Of a stretch of 64,000 bases of DNA, positions 15,971 to 26,508 are shown piece by piece. Position 1 is the first letter of the stretch. The number at the start of each line of letters is the position of its first letter. The notes under the pieces were generated by a model that was not told where the DNA came from, did not search any database, and saw nothing but the letters and a program-made list of their open reading frames with translations. A program made the position numbers and the translations under genes. Source of the DNA: Sphingomonas sp. Leaf230 (lineage in GTDB: Bacteria > Pseudomonadota > Alphaproteobacteria > Sphingomonadales > Sphingomonadaceae); assembly GCF_001421745.1 (NCBI RefSeq), contig NZ_LMKW01000009.1, positions 161,507 to 225,506 of the forward strand. Reading direction: 5' to 3'.

Positions 15971-17998
15971 TTACTGGTCGAGGAAGCTCCGCATTTTCCG
16001 GCTACGCGACGGATGCTTCAGCTTCCGCAGTGCCTTCGCCTCGATCTGGCGGATGCGCTCGCGGGTCACCGAGAACTGCTGGCCGACTTCCTCCAGCGTG
16101 TGGTCGGTGTTCATGCCGATGCCGAAGCGCATGCGCAGCACGCGCTCTTCGCGCGGGGTCAGCGACGCCAGCACTCGCGTCACCGTCTCCTTGAGGTTCG
16201 CCTGGATCGCGGCGTCCACCGGGATGATCGCGTTCTTGTCCTCGATGAAGTCGCCGAGATGCGAATCCTCCTCGTCGCCGATCGGCGTTTCGAGGCTGAT
16301 CGGCTCCTTGGCGATCTTCATCACCTTGCGGACCTTTTCCAGCGGCATGGAAAGGCGCTCGGCCATCTCCTCCGGGGTCGGTTCGCGGCCCTGCTCGTGG
16401 AGGAACTGGCGGCTGGTGCGGACCAGCTTGTTGATCGTCTCGATCATGTGGACCGGGATGCGGATGGTCCGCGCCTGGTCGGCGATCGAGCGGGTGATCG
16501 CCTGGCGGATCCACCACGTCGCATAGGTGCTGAACTTGTAGCCGCGGCGATACTCGAACTTGTCGACCGCCTTCATCAGGCCGATATTGCCCTCCTGGAT
16601 GAGATCCAGGAACTGCAGGCCGCGGTTCGTGTATTTCTTGGCGATCGAGATCACCAGCCGCAGGTTCGCCTCGACCATCTCCTTCTTGGCGATGCGCGCC
16701 TCGCGCTCGCCCTTCTGGACCATGTTGACGATCCGGCGGAACTCGGTGAGCGCCATGCCGGTCTGCTGCGTGATATCGGCGATCTCGGCGCGGATGCGCT
16801 CGACCGCTTCGCCCTCGTTGGCGACGAACGCGGTCCACTTCTTGTCAACCTTGTTGACCGTCGCCAGCCAGTTCTCGTCGATCTCGTGACCGATATAGCG
16901 ATCGAGGAAGTCCTTGCGCGGCACCTTGTGGCGCTCGGCGAGGCGCAGCATCTGGCCACCCAGCGCGGTGAGGCGACGGTTATAGGCATACAGCTGATCG
17001 ACCAGATATTCGATCTTGGCGTTGTGGAACTGGACGCTCTCGACTTCCGCCGTGAGTTCCTCGCGCAGCTTCTGGTATTTGCGCTCGTCGGCGGCCGAGA
17101 AATCGCCGCCGATACCCATCGCGTCGACGCGCGACTGCTGGATCTTGCTGAACTTCTTGTAGAGCGCGGTGATGCTGGCGAACCGCTCGAGCGCGATCGG
17201 TTTCAGCTGCTCTTCCATCTGCGCGAGGCTGAGGGTGTTGTCCTCCTCCTCGTCGTCCGATGCGCGCGGAGCACGGCGCTCGCCGTCCTCGTCCTCGTCG
17301 GCGGACGGCTCTTCGGGCTCGGCCTCTTCCTTGAACGAAGGACCGGCGTTCTTCTCACTGATCTCGCCGTCGTCGGCTTCGCCGTCCTCGGCCATCGCCT
17401 CGGGGGCAGGGTCCTTCGACAGCATCGCGTCGAGATCCATGATCTCGCGCAGCTGCATCGTGCCCTCGTTCAGCGCGGTCGACCAGTCGATGATCGCGTT
17501 GAAGGTGATCGGCGATTCGCAGAGACCCAGGATCATCGTGTCGCGACCCGCCTCGATGCGCTTGGCGATCGCGATCTCGCCCTCGCGGCTGAGCAGCTCG
17601 ACCGCGCCCATCTCGCGCAGGTACATGCGGACCGGATCGTCGGTGCGATCGATCGTCTCTTTCTTCTTCTCGATCGCGGGGCCTGTGTCGGCATCCGCGT
17701 CGGCGGCCTCCGGCTCGTCCTCGTCGTCCTTGGCGGGCTCGGTCTCGCCGTCCTCGCCGGCTTCGTCGTTCTCGACGATGTTGATGCCCATCTCGCTCAG
17801 CGCGGCGCTGATGTCCTCGATCTGGTCGGACGACATCTCGCCCTGCGGCAGCGCTTCGTTGAGCTGCTCGTAGGTGATGTAGCCGCGCTTCTTGGCGCGC
17901 GCGATGACCTTCTTGATCGACGCATCGTTCATGTCGATCAGCGGCGCATCGCCGGTTTCGTTCGTCTCGGCGGGTTCCGCCATGTTCGCCTTAGCCAT
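15971..17998 (-). CDS. rpoD: RNA polymerase sigma factor RpoD (sigma-70)
   Basis: The primary sigma factor, 675 residues. An N-terminal region 1.1-like part is followed by region 1.2 ([11 protein letters not shown]), an acidic non-conserved segment rich in Glu/Asp, region 2 ([34 protein letters not shown]), region 3, and the region 4.2 helix-turn-helix ([20 protein letters not shown]). The ATG at 17998 overlaps the TGA of dnaG by one base (TGATG), so the two are coupled in a macromolecular-synthesis type operon. No rpsU is present. A strong terminator follows. Confidence 0.98.
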   Translation of the reverse strand: MAKANMAEPAETNETGDAPLIDMNDASIKKVIARAKKRGYITYEQLNEALPQGEMSSDQIEDISAALSEMGINIVENDEAGEDGETEPAKDDEDEPEAADADADTGPAIEKKKETIDRTDDPVRMYLREMGAVELLSREGEIAIAKRIEAGRDTMILGLCESPITFNAIIDWSTALNEGTMQLREIMDLDAMLSKDPAPEAMAEDGEADDGEISEKNAGPSFKEEAEPEEPSADEDEDGERRAPRASDDEEEDNTLSLAQMEEQLKPIALERFASITALYKKFSKIQQSRVDAMGIGGDFSAADERKYQKLREELTAEVESVQFHNAKIEYLVDQLYAYNRRLTALGGQMLRLAERHKVPRKDFLDRYIGHEIDENWLATVNKVDKKWTAFVANEGEAVERIRAEIADITQQTGMALTEFRRIVNMVQKGEREARIAKKEMVEANLRLVISIAKKYTNRGLQFLDLIQEGNIGLMKAVDKFEYRRGYKFSTYATWWIRQAITRSIADQARTIRIPVHMIETINKLVRTSRQFLHEQGREPTPEEMAERLSMPLEKVRKVMKIAKEPISLETPIGDEEDSHLGDFIEDKNAIIPVDAAIQANLKETVTRVLASLTPREERVLRMRFGIGMNTDHTLEEVGQQFSVTRERIRQIEAKALRKLKHPSRSRKMRSFLDQ

Positions 17999-19860
17999 CA
18001 ATCGCCCTCGGTACCCAACGCTCGGGCGTCTTCGTTCGACTGTACAAGATTTGCAAGTCGGACTTCCAACGCCTGTTTCTCTCTTACCATAGCCACTTGT
18101 CGTTCGAACGCATCTTCGGTGAAGTGCGTCTGCATCGCCGCGGTCGCCTGCTTGAGTGCCGCGTCTACCTCAGGGCGGGCGACCATGATCGCGATCGCCT
18201 CGTCGAGGTCGGCACGGACGCGGGCTGGATCGGCCGTGGTCTGCGTGAACGAATAGGGCATCGTATCGGCTCTCAACAGGTCACTCGCGACTGAATTGAA
18301 ACCGGACCTCGCCAATATGGTGAGCAAGCGCCCGCTATCAAGCTTCTGGTCCTCAAGTGCAACATCTACGACCGCTTCGAACAATCGCCCGAGCGCGCCG
18401 TCGATCATTTGCAGCGAGCCAAGCACCTCCATGTGGCGCGCGATCTCGACCGGGTGGCGGATCAGGCCGGCGAGCACCGCCTTGGCCAAGACGCGGTCGA
18501 TGCCGGTGGCGAGGAAGGCCTTCGCGTCTTCGGTCACGGGCGCGGTGGGGGGCTTCCAGCCGCCTTTCGGGCGCTCGCCGCGAGGGACGAAGGGGGCGCG
18601 GACGGGTTTGAAATGCTCGTAGAAGCGGTTCTTGAACTCGGAATGGTATTGCTGCTTCACCGAGGGGTCGGCGATGCCTTCCGCGAGTTCGTGGAGACGT
18701 CGCTTGAGGCCGGCGCGCTGTTCGGGGGTGTCGAGCGCCTCGGCGGCGACTTCGGATGCCCAGAGCCGGTCGACGAGCTGTTCGGGGGATTTGAGGAGTG
18801 TTTCGAACGCACCGGGGCCGCCCGAACGGACGAGGTCGTCGGGGTCCTGGCCTTGCGGGAGCGTGACGAAGGCGAGGCTGCGGCCGGGCGCCAGTAGCGG
18901 GAGCGCGCGGTGGGCTGCCCGGAGCGACGCCTTCTGGCCGGCGCCGTCGCCGTCGAAGCAGAGCAGCGGCACATCGACTATCCGCCACAGCCGTTCGAGC
19001 TGCGCTTCGGTGAGGGCCGTGCCGAGCGGGGCGACCGCTTCGCCGAAGCCTGCCTGGGCGAGCGCGATGACGTCCATATAGCCCTCGACCACGAGCACGC
19101 GGCCGGACTTGCGCGAGGCGGGGGCGGCCTTGTCGAGGTTGTAGAGCGTGCGGCCCTTGTCGAAGAGCGGCGTATCGGGGGAGTTGAGGTATTTCGGCTC
19201 GCCGCCGTCGAGCACGCGCCCGCCGAACGCGATCGTCCGCCCGCGGGGGTCGCGGATCGGGATCATCAGGCGACCGCGGAACCGGTCGTAGGGGTCCTTT
19301 CCCTCGACATTGATGAGCATGCCGGACTCGACCAGCATCGGGTCGCCATAGTCCTTCAGCGCGATCTTGAGCTTGCCGCGGCTGTCGGGGGCGAACCCCA
19401 TCCCGAACGCGCGCGCCGTCTCGGGCCTGATCCCGCGGCGGTCGAGCAGGGCGCGGGCTTCGGTGCCGGGGAGGCCGTTGAGTTGCTCGGTGAACCAGTC
19501 TGCGGCATCCGACATGACCTCGTGCAGGCCCTTGGCGCGTTCGGCCTTGGCGGCGGACTGGCGGTCCATCGCGGGCATGTCCATTCCGGCGGCCTGGGCG
19601 AGTTCCTTCACCGCGTCCATGAAGGGGAGGCCGCGCTGGTCGGTCATCCACTTGATCGCGTCGCCGTGCGCCGAGCAGCCGAAGCAGTGGTAGAAGCCCT
19701 TGTCGTCGTTGACGTAGAAGCTGGGCGTCTTCTCGTTGTGGAACGGGCAGCAGCCCTTGTGCTCGCGCCCGGCCTTGGTGAGCTTGGTGGTCTTGCCGAC
19801 GAGCGCCGAGAGCGACGTGCGGCCGCGGAGTTCGTCGAGGAATTGCGGGGTTAGCGCCAT
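17998..19860 (-). CDS. dnaG: DNA primase DnaG
   Basis: The replicative primase, which makes RNA primers for DNA synthesis; 620 residues. The N-terminal CHC2-type zinc finger is seen as [12 protein letters not shown] and HCFGC. The TOPRIM catalytic core follows with the glutamate in [13 protein letters not shown] and acidic residues in [11 protein letters not shown]-terminal region for helicase binding is present. The start at 19860 lies 9 nt inside the end of the DUF559 reading frame and next to a family A repeat, with no clear ribosome binding site. It is coupled to rpoD. Confidence 0.97.
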   Translation of the reverse strand: MALTPQFLDELRGRTSLSALVGKTTKLTKAGREHKGCCPFHNEKTPSFYVNDDKGFYHCFGCSAHGDAIKWMTDQRGLPFMDAVKELAQAAGMDMPAMDRQSAAKAERAKGLHEVMSDAADWFTEQLNGLPGTEARALLDRRGIRPETARAFGMGFAPDSRGKLKIALKDYGDPMLVESGMLINVEGKDPYDRFRGRLMIPIRDPRGRTIAFGGRVLDGGEPKYLNSPDTPLFDKGRTLYNLDKAAPASRKSGRVLVVEGYMDVIALAQAGFGEAVAPLGTALTEAQLERLWRIVDVPLLCFDGDGAGQKASLRAAHRALPLLAPGRSLAFVTLPQGQDPDDLVRSGGPGAFETLLKSPEQLVDRLWASEVAAEALDTPEQRAGLKRRLHELAEGIADPSVKQQYHSEFKNRFYEHFKPVRAPFVPRGERPKGGWKPPTAPVTEDAKAFLATGIDRVLAKAVLAGLIRHPVEIARHMEVLGSLQMIDGALGRLFEAVVDVALEDQKLDSGRLLTILARSGFNSVASDLLRADTMPYSFTQTTADPARVRADLDEAIAIMVARPEVDAALKQATAAMQTHFTEDAFERQVAMVREKQALEVRLANLVQSNEDARALGTEGD

Positions 19861-20336
19861 GGGGTGACTTTGGTGGGGGTGGTTTGTGCGGCCAAGCCCC
19901 CCCCCGACCCCTCCCGCAGGCGGGAGGGGAGCAGAAGGGGTGCTGCGTTCGCAGCGAGCGCAACAGAGTCCCCCTTCCGCTTGCGGGAGGGGTTAGGGGA
20001 GGGGCGTTCCGCAAGCACGCGCCCGATCTCGGCCACCACGCCCTCCGTCCGCTCCAGCACGTCGTTGTTCCAGAACCGGATCACACGGTAGCCTTGCTGT
20101 TCGATGAAGCGCGTTCGCCGCGCGTCATCGTCGGAGTGCCAGTCATGCTGGCCGCCGTCGACCTCGACGACGAGCTTCGTAGCGCGGGAAACGAAATCGC
20201 AGATGAACGGGCCGATCGGTACCTGGCGATTGAACCTCACGCCGGACGTTCGCCGGGCAGCCAGATGCTGCCATAGCGCGCTCTCTGCACGCGTCGGGTT
20301 GGTGCGGAGTGCTCGGATTCGGGTGCGTTGTTCCAA
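19851..20336 (-). CDS. DUF559 endonuclease-like protein with a repeat-derived C-terminus
   Basis: A 161-residue protein of the DUF559 family, which has a very-short-patch-repair/restriction-like PD-(D/E)xK fold. Residues 1-110 carry the domain: Asp47 in FICDF, Glu58 and Asp60 in VVEVDGGQH, and YRVIRFWNNDVL. Residues 111-150 are translated from a family A palindrome, giving low-complexity peptides such as PSPNPSRKRKG and LLPSRLREGSGGG. The true protein probably once ended near residue 110. The reading frame now overlaps the dnaG start by 10 nt. DNA cleavage is unproven for most family members. Confidence 0.82.
   Translation of the reverse strand: MEQRTRIRALRTNPTRAESALWQHLAARRTSGVRFNRQVPIGPFICDFVSRATKLVVEVDGGQHDWHSDDDARRTRFIEQQGYRVIRFWNNDVLERTEGVVAEIGRVLAERPSPNPSRKRKGDSVALAANAAPLLLPSRLREGSGGGLAAQTTPTKVTPWR
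19895..20007. repeat. Paired palindrome, family A, inside the DUF559 3' end
   Basis: CCCCGACCCCTCCCGCAGGC-GGGAGGGGAGCAGAAGGG pairs with CCCCCTTCCGCTTGCGGGAG-GGGTTAGGGGAGGGG. It is contained within the DUF559 reading frame and ends about 35 nt before the dnaG start codon. Confidence 0.88.
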
Positions 20337-20360
20337 TGCTCCGTCTCCTGTGTGGCGCTG

Positions 20361-20400
20361 CCCTCCCCCGACCCCTCCCGCAGGCGGGAGGGGAGCAGAA
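20361..20400. repeat. Single arm, family A
   Basis: CCCTCCCCCGACCCCTCCCG-CAGGCGGGAGGGGAGCAGAA is one arm of the family A element. It sits immediately after the stop of the YqeY gene, upstream of the DUF559 gene. Confidence 0.8.
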
Positions 20401-20401
20401 T

Positions 20402-20854
20402 TTACGACAGCGCCGCCTTTACCAGGCCGCTCGCCTTGCTCATGTCCAGCTCGCTTGCGTGGCGTGCCTTCAGTTCCGCCATCACGCGGCCCATGTCCTT
20501 CATGCCGGTCGCGCCGAGCTCCGCCTTGATCGCTTCGATCGCCGCCGCCGTCTCTGCGTCGCTCATCTGCTGGGGCAAGAAGCGTTCGATCACCGCGACT
20601 TCCGCGGTCTCGGCATCGGCGAGCTCCTGGCGGCCGCCCTTCGAGAACATCTCGATCGACTCGCGGCGCTGCTTGACCATCTTCTGCAGCACTTCGACCA
20701 CCAGCGCGTCGTCGCTTTCCGGCGCCTTACCGGTCCGCGCTTCGATGTCGCGGTTCTTGATCGCGGCCTGGATCAAAGAGATAGCGTTGCGGCTCTGCTT
20801 GTCGCCGGCCTTCATGGCGGTCAGCTGCGCAGCCTTGATGTCGTCGCGAATCAT
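20402..20854 (-). CDS. GatB/YqeY domain-containing protein
   Basis: A 150-residue YqeY-family protein, beginning MIRDDIKAAQLTAMKAGDK, with the family motifs NAISLIQAAIKNRDIE and ERFLPQQMSDAE and the C-terminal GMKDMGRVMAELKARH. It is related to the tRNA-binding tail domain of GatB, so a role in tRNA amidotransfer or tRNA binding is inferred. The frame is open upstream to 20956, but the family start is the ATG at 20854. It is divergent from carA. Confidence 0.9.
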   Translation of the reverse strand: MIRDDIKAAQLTAMKAGDKQSRNAISLIQAAIKNRDIEARTGKAPESDDALVVEVLQKMVKQRRESIEMFSKGGRQELADAETAEVAVIERFLPQQMSDAETAAAIEAIKAELGATGMKDMGRVMAELKARHASELDMSKASGLVKAALS

Positions 20855-20994
20855 GTACTGGTCTTTCAGGCGGTTCGGGATAGCCCGACGGGATAGCGCG
20901 TCCGCCGCCCGTTTAACAGATTGACGCTGCGGCACGCCGGCCTTAGCGGACACCACTTAGCGACATCGTCAACGTAAAGAGAGTGCCCAGCCTG

Positions 20995-22305
20995 ATGGCC
21001 GACACCAATCCTATTGCCATGCCCGCTGGAGCTACGGGCGTCCTCGTCCTCGCCAATGGCGACGTGATCTGGGGTCGCGGGTTCGGCGCAGAGGGCAGTG
21101 CGGTCGGCGAAGTGTGCTTCCACACCGCGATGACCGGCTATCAGGAGGTGCTGACCGACCCGTCGTTCGCCGGACAGATGATCTGCTTCACGTTTCCGCA
21201 CATCGGCAATGTCGGCGCGAACCCCGACGACGTCGAGGCGGACGACCCGCACGCGCTCGGCATCATCGTCCGCGAGGACGTGACGCAGCCGTCGAGTTTT
21301 CGCGCGGTCGAGGGGCTGGATGGCTGGATGAAGCGGCATGCGCGGATCGGGCTGTCGGGTGTGGACACGCGCGCGTTGACGCGGCGGATCCGGGTGGCGG
21401 GCGCGCCGAACGGGGTGATCGCGCATTCGGCGAGCGGCGAGTTCGACGTGGCGGCGTTGCTGGCGATGGCGCGGGCGTGGCCGGGGCTGGAGGGCATGGA
21501 CCTCGCCAAGGACGTCTCGACCGAGATGCATTATGGCTGGGGTGAGGATGCACCCGGCGGTGTCTGGAAGCTGGGCTTCGGCTACGGGGATAGCGCGCAA
21601 ACAGGAGAGGGCGCTTCTGCTCCCCTCCCGCTTGCGGGAGGGGTCGGGGGAGGGGCTGGCCAATCAGCGCCGACCCCGCCTGAGGCCATGCCCTCCCCCA
21701 ACCCCTCCCGCTCCGCGGAAGGGGAGCAGAAGGCCCGCCCTCACGTCGTCGCGATCGATTATGGCTCGAAGCGCAACATCTTCCGCAACCTCGTCGAGGC
21801 GGGCGCGAAGGTCTCCGTCGTCTCCGCCACCGCCAGCTTCGACGACGTGATGGCGCTCGCCCCCGACGGCATCTTCCTGTCGAACGGCCCCGGCGATCCC
21901 GCCGCCACCGCCGAATACGCGGTGCCGGTGATCCGCCAGTTGCTGGAGACGGGCAAGCCGCTGTTCGGCATCTGCCTCGGCCACCAGTTGCTCGGCCTCG
22001 CGGTCGGCGCGACCACGACCAAGATGTTCCAGGGCCACCGCGGCGCCAACCACCCGGTCAAGCGCCTGTCCGACGGCGCGGTCGAGATCACCAGCATGAA
22101 CCACGGCTTCGCGGTCGAGCGCGACAGCCTGCCGGCGAATGTCCGCGAGACGCATGTGTCGCTGTTCGACGGGTCGAATGCGGGGCTGGAACTGACCGAT
22201 CGAAACGCGTTCAGCGTGCAGTATCACCCCGAGGCGAGCCCAGGTCCGCAGGACAGCCTGTATCTGTTCCAGAAGTTCGTTGGATCGCTGGTTAGCGCGG
22301 CATGA
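20995..22305 (+). CDS. carA: Carbamoyl-phosphate synthase small subunit, with in-frame repeat insertion
   Basis: The glutaminase subunit that supplies ammonia to CarB for carbamoyl phosphate, used in arginine and pyrimidine synthesis. From the ATG at 20995 it has 436 residues, about 40 more than usual. The N-terminal CPSase_sm_chain domain ends near residue 200; the class I glutamine amidotransferase starts at HVVAIDYGSKRN. The catalytic Cys327 is in GICLGHQLLG, and His/Glu are in QYHPEASPGP. Residues 207-246 are encoded by a family A palindrome placed in the interdomain linker without breaking the frame. An upstream GTG at 20983 is possible. Its stop overlaps the next gene by four bases. Confidence 0.96.
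   Translation: MADTNPIAMPAGATGVLVLANGDVIWGRGFGAEGSAVGEVCFHTAMTGYQEVLTDPSFAGQMICFTFPHIGNVGANPDDVEADDPHALGIIVREDVTQPSSFRAVEGLDGWMKRHARIGLSGVDTRALTRRIRVAGAPNGVIAHSASGEFDVAALLAMARAWPGLEGMDLAKDVSTEMHYGWGEDAPGGVWKLGFGYGDSAQTGEGASAPLPLAGGVGGGAGQSAPTPPEAMPSPNPSRSAEGEQKARPHVVAIDYGSKRNIFRNLVEAGAKVSVVSATASFDDVMALAPDGIFLSNGPGDPAATAEYAVPVIRQLLETGKPLFGICLGHQLLGLAVGATTTKMFQGHRGANHPVKRLSDGAVEITSMNHGFAVERDSLPANVRETHVSLFDGSNAGLELTDRNAFSVQYHPEASPGPQDSLYLFQKFVGSLVSAA
21614..21732. repeat. Family A paired palindrome inside carA
   Basis: CTTCTGCTCCCCTCCCGCTT-GCGGGAGGGG at the left and CCCCTCCCGCTCCGCGGAAGGGGAGCAGAAG at the right are inverted copies, with GGGGGAGGGG and CCCTCCCCCA pairing inside. The whole element is 119 nt and lies fully within carA. 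Confidence 0.92.
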
Positions 22306-22619
22306 TGCAAGCGATGCCACCGCCGGCAGCGTACCATTGCGTCAAACCGGACGCTCCCGAAGCTACCGGAGCGAAAATGGTGGTCACCGTAAGCGGTGAA
22401 GTTGCGACGATGGCAGCATTTCTTACTGAAGCAAAGAAATGGTCCAACTTCAAACTTGAGGCCGATGCCCAATCGAACGGCATTCGCTTCGTCCGCATGA
22501 CTGCATCAGGTTCGACGCCGTACCGAGATATCGGTGGTCTGATCTACACCGCTCAAGTTCGGCAACTGACAGTCACGATGAATTCTGAGCCGCCAATCTG
22601 CGGGATGGAAGAAAACTAA
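22302..22619 (+). CDS. Hypothetical protein encoded between carA and carB
   Basis: A 105-residue protein of unknown function. It starts in an ATGA overlap with carA and its TAA shares a base with the carB ATG, so it is translated within the carAB operon. The sequence looks like a small soluble alpha/beta protein ([35 protein letters not shown]) with two cysteines and no signal peptide. Codon use is slightly more AT-rich than in carA or carB. I recognise no family. It could be a recent insertion or a modulator of the synthase. Confidence 0.75.
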   Translation: MMQAMPPPAAYHCVKPDAPEATGAKMVVTVSGEVATMAAFLTEAKKWSNFKLEADAQSNGIRFVRMTASGSTPYRDIGGLIYTAQVRQLTVTMNSEPPICGMEEN

Positions 22620-25600
22620 TGCCAAAACGCACCGACATCTCCTCGATCCTCGTCATCGGCGCAGGACCCATCGTCATCGGCCAGGCGTGCGAGTTCGATT
22701 ATTCGGGCACGCAGGCGATCAAGGCGTTGAAGGAGGAGGGCTATCGTATCGTCCTCGTCAATTCGAACCCCGCCACGATCATGACCGATCCCGAGCTGGC
22801 CGACGCGACCTATGTCGAGCCGATCACGCCCGCGATCGTCGCCAAGATCATCGAGAAGGAGCGCCCGGACGCGATCCTGCCGACGATGGGCGGGCAGACC
22901 GCGCTGAATACCGCGCTCGCGCTGTTCCATGACGGTACGCTGGAGAAGTTCGGCGTGACGATGATCGGCGCGGATGCCGATGCGATCGACATGGCGGAAG
23001 ACCGGCTGAAGTTCCGCGACGCGATGGACCGGATCGGGCTGGAAAGCGCGCGCTCGGCGATCGCACATACCGTCGAGGAAGCCTTGGAAGGCCTTGAGAA
23101 GACCGGGCTTCCGTCGATCATTCGGCCGAGCTTCACGATGGGCGGCTCGGGCGGCGGCATCGCGTACAACCGCGAGGAGTTCATCGCGATCGTCCGCAAC
23201 GGGCTCGATCTGTCGCCGACCACCGAGGTGCTGATCGAGGAATCGCTGCTCGGTTGGAAAGAATACGAGATGGAGGTGGTGCGCGATCGCAACGACAACG
23301 CGATCATCATCTGCTCGATCGAGAATGTCGATCCGATGGGCGTCCACACCGGCGACTCGATCACGGTCGCGCCGGCGCTGACGCTGACCGACAAGGAATA
23401 CCAGATCATGCGCAACGCATCGATCGCGGTGTTGCGCGAAATCGGTGTCGAAACAGGCGGTTCGAACGTCCAGTTCGCGGTCAATCCGAAGGATGGCCGG
23501 CTGGTCGTCATTGAGATGAACCCGCGGGTTTCGCGGTCGTCCGCGCTGGCATCGAAGGCGACCGGCTTCCCCATCGCGAAGGTCGCGGCGAAGCTGGCGG
23601 TTGGGTACACGCTCGACGAGATCGAGAACGACATCACGGGGGCCACCCCCGCCGCGTTCGAGCCGACGATCGATTACGTCGTCACCAAGATTCCGCGGTT
23701 CGCGTTCGAGAAGTTCAAGGGCGCGTCGAACACGCTCGGCACCGCGATGAAGTCGGTCGGCGAGGTGATGGCGATCGGTCGCAACATCCACGAATCGATG
23801 CAGAAGGCGTTGCGCGGGCTCGAGACGGGCTTGTCGGGCTTCAATCAGGTCGATCATCTGGTCGGTGCGCCGCGTGCGGAAATCGAGGCGGCGCTGGCCG
23901 TTGCCACGCCGGACCGGTTGCTGGTCGCGGCGCAGGCGTTGCGCGAGGGCTTCACGGTCGCCGAGGTGCACGCGATCGCCAAGTATGATCCGTGGTTCCT
24001 GGAGCGGATCGCCGAGATCATCGCGGCCGAGGCCGAGGTGATGAAGGACGGCCTGCCGATCGACGCGCCCGGCATGCGGCGCCTGAAGAGCATGGGGTTC
24101 AGCGACAAGCGGCTTGCTTGGCTGGCGCTGCAATCGGCCAACCTGCGCGGGATGAACCGCGGGATCGCGCGCGGTTCGGGGCTGATCCATGAGGTCGTCA
24201 AGGCGATGACCGGCGGCGTGACCGAGGAGGAGGTGCGCCAGCATCGCCTGAAGCTCGGCGTACGGCCGGTGTTCAAGCGGATCGATACGTGCGCGGCCGA
24301 ATTCGATGCGAAGACGCCGTATATGTACTCGACCTACGAGGCGCCGAGCTTCGGCGAGCCCGAGAACGAGTCCGAGCCGACCGATCGCAAGAAGATCGTC
24401 ATTCTCGGCGGCGGGCCGAACCGGATCGGGCAGGGGATCGAGTTCGATTATTGCTGCTGCCATGCGTGCTTCGCACTCGCGGACGCGGGCTATGAGACGA
24501 TCATGGTCAACTGCAACCCGGAGACGGTGTCGACCGATTACGATACGTCGGACCGGCTGTATTTCGAGCCGCTGACCGCGGAGGACGTGCTGGAGATCCT
24601 GCATGTCGAGCAGCAGAACGGCACTTTGGTGGGCGTGATCGTGCAGTTCGGCGGGCAGACTCCGCTGAACCTCGCGCGGGCGCTTGAGGCTGCGGGCATT
24701 CCGATCCTGGGGACGACGCCGGACGCGATCGATCTGGCGGAGGACCGTGAGCGGTTCGCGGCGCTGATCACCAAGCTCGGGTTGCTGCAGCCGGCCAATG
24801 GCCTGGCGCGGAGCCGGGACGAGGCGGTCGCGGCGGCGGAGCGGATCGGCTATCCGGTGCTGATGCGGCCTTCGTATGTGCTCGGCGGTCGGGCGATGGA
24901 GATCGTCGATACCATCGGGCAACTCGAGCATTACATCGCCACCGCGGTGCAGGTCTCGGGCGACTCGCCGGTGCTGATCGACCAGTATCTGCGCGATGCG
25001 ATCGAGGTCGATGTCGACGCTATCTGCGACGGGACCGACGTGGTCGTCGCGGGCGTGTTGCAGCATATCGAGGAAGCGGGCGTCCATTCGGGTGACTCTG
25101 CGTGCTCGATCCCGCCATATTCGCTGTCGGCGGAGATCATCGCCGAGATCGAGCGGCAGACGGTGGCGCTCGCGCATGCCTTGTCGGTGGTCGGCCTGAT
25201 GAACATCCAGTTCGCGGTGAAGGATGGCTTGGTCTATCTCATCGAGGTCAATCCGCGCGCGTCGCGCACCGTGCCGTTCGTCGCCAAGGCGATCGGTGCG
25301 CCCATCGCCAAGATCGCGGCACGCGTGATGGCCGGCGAGAAGCTGGTCAATTTGCCGAAGATCGACCGGCACATCGACTATTATGCGGTCAAGGAGGCGG
25401 TGTTCCCCTTCAACAAGTTCCCCGGCGTCGATCCGGTGCTGTCACCGGAGATGAAGTCGACCGGCGAAGTCATGGGAATCGATCCCGATTTCACGATCGC
25501 CTTTGCGAAAGCTCAGCTTGGCGCGGGGACTATCCTGCCGACCAAGGGCAATGTCTTCGTCAGCGTGAAGGACGGCGACAAGGCGATGATCGTCGAGGCG

Positions 25601-25951
25601 GTGAAGGCGCTGGTTGATACCGGCTTCTCGATCGTCGCGACGGGTGGGACGGCGGATCATCTCGCACTTGCGGGGCTTCCGGTCGAGAAGGTCAACAAGG
25701 TGGCGCAAGGCCGGCCGCATATCGTCGACCGGATCAAGGACGGCGACATCGCGCTGATCTTCAACACCACCGAGGGGTGGCAGAGCCTGAAGGACTCGCA
25801 GCCGATCCGCGCGTCGGCACTGGGACAACGCATTCCGTACTTCACGACCGCGCCCGCTTCGCTCGAAGCGGCGAAGGCGATCGCCAAGCTTTCGACGCAC
25901 AGCCTTGAAGTACTGCCGCTGCAATCCTATTATTCGCAGTCGCACGACTGA
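22619..25951 (+). CDS. carB: Carbamoyl-phosphate synthase large subunit
   Basis: The ammonia-dependent synthetase subunit, 1110 residues. It contains the two homologous ATP-grasp halves for carboxyphosphate and carbamate phosphorylation: the N-terminal half starts [20 protein letters not shown] and the second near [18 protein letters not shown]. The final 150 residues form the MGS-like allosteric domain ([10 protein letters not shown]). Pairing of both subunits through a tunnel is established for the family. It follows the small orphan gene with a one-base overlap. Confidence 0.98.
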   Translation: MPKRTDISSILVIGAGPIVIGQACEFDYSGTQAIKALKEEGYRIVLVNSNPATIMTDPELADATYVEPITPAIVAKIIEKERPDAILPTMGGQTALNTALALFHDGTLEKFGVTMIGADADAIDMAEDRLKFRDAMDRIGLESARSAIAHTVEEALEGLEKTGLPSIIRPSFTMGGSGGGIAYNREEFIAIVRNGLDLSPTTEVLIEESLLGWKEYEMEVVRDRNDNAIIICSIENVDPMGVHTGDSITVAPALTLTDKEYQIMRNASIAVLREIGVETGGSNVQFAVNPKDGRLVVIEMNPRVSRSSALASKATGFPIAKVAAKLAVGYTLDEIENDITGATPAAFEPTIDYVVTKIPRFAFEKFKGASNTLGTAMKSVGEVMAIGRNIHESMQKALRGLETGLSGFNQVDHLVGAPRAEIEAALAVATPDRLLVAAQALREGFTVAEVHAIAKYDPWFLERIAEIIAAEAEVMKDGLPIDAPGMRRLKSMGFSDKRLAWLALQSANLRGMNRGIARGSGLIHEVVKAMTGGVTEEEVRQHRLKLGVRPVFKRIDTCAAEFDAKTPYMYSTYEAPSFGEPENESEPTDRKKIVILGGGPNRIGQGIEFDYCCCHACFALADAGYETIMVNCNPETVSTDYDTSDRLYFEPLTAEDVLEILHVEQQNGTLVGVIVQFGGQTPLNLARALEAAGIPILGTTPDAIDLAEDRERFAALITKLGLLQPANGLARSRDEAVAAAERIGYPVLMRPSYVLGGRAMEIVDTIGQLEHYIATAVQVSGDSPVLIDQYLRDAIEVDVDAICDGTDVVVAGVLQHIEEAGVHSGDSACSIPPYSLSAEIIAEIERQTVALAHALSVVGLMNIQFAVKDGLVYLIEVNPRASRTVPFVAKAIGAPIAKIAARVMAGEKLVNLPKIDRHIDYYAVKEAVFPFNKFPGVDPVLSPEMKSTGEVMGIDPDFTIAFAKAQLGAGTILPTKGNVFVSVKDGDKAMIVEAVKALVDTGFSIVATGGTADHLALAGLPVEKVNKVAQGRPHIVDRIKDGDIALIFNTTEGWQSLKDSQPIRASALGQRIPYFTTAPASLEAAKAIAKLSTHSLEVLPLQSYYSQSHD

Positions 25952-26026
25952 TCCCGACATGAGAATGATGTGTGGGCGGGGCTGGTACAGGGCCTCGCGC
26001 GGGGAAATGGATTTGGGGACGAGATG

Positions 26027-26503
26027 ATGGCGACCGTCGAAAAGATGCCGATGCTGCAGGAAGGCTATGAGACGCTGAGCGCGGATCTGAAGCGCCTGAA
26101 AGCCGAACGTCCGACGATCGTCGACGCGATCGAAGAGGCGCGCGCACACGGCGACCTGAGCGAGAACGCGGAATATCATGCCGCGAAGGAGCGCCAGGGC
26201 CAGGTCGAGGCATCGATCTCCGACATCGAGGACAAGCTGTCGCGCGCGCAGATCATTGACCCGAAGGACCTGTCGGGCGACAAGGTCGTGTTCGGCGCGA
26301 CGGTGACGTTGCTCGACGAGAACGACAAGCCGGTGAAGTATCAGATCGTCGGCCAGACCGAGGCTAACGCGAAGACCGGGCGGATCTCGTACAACTCGCC
26401 GCTGGGGCGTGGGCTGATCGGGCGCAAGCTCGACGAAGAGGTCGAGGTCACGGTGCCGGCCGGCGAGCGCTATTACGTCGTCTCCAAGATCGAGTTCATC
26501 TGA
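26027..26503 (+). CDS. greA: Transcription elongation factor GreA
   Basis: A transcript cleavage factor that rescues backtracked RNA polymerase; 158 residues from the ATG at 26027. The N-terminal coiled coil carries the acidic tip motif [20 protein letters not shown]; the C-terminal FKBP-like domain ends [26 protein letters not shown] ribosome binding site stands before the tandem ATGATG. It is 75 nt after carB and 5 nt before the rhomboid gene. Confidence 0.96.
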   Translation: MATVEKMPMLQEGYETLSADLKRLKAERPTIVDAIEEARAHGDLSENAEYHAAKERQGQVEASISDIEDKLSRAQIIDPKDLSGDKVVFGATVTLLDENDKPVKYQIVGQTEANAKTGRISYNSPLGRGLIGRKLDEEVEVTVPAGERYYVVSKIEFI

Positions 26504-26508
26504 GCCTT

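Noticed and set aside
15902-18256. Rightward open frame of about 784 codons antisense to rpoD
   Set aside because: It is a mirror of the rpoD coding sequence with no family motifs and no ribosome binding site.
22616-25372. Leftward open frame of about 918 codons antisense to carB
   Set aside because: The translation is rich in Arg, Asp, His and Leu without domains, while the opposite strand encodes a full-length carbamoyl-phosphate synthase.
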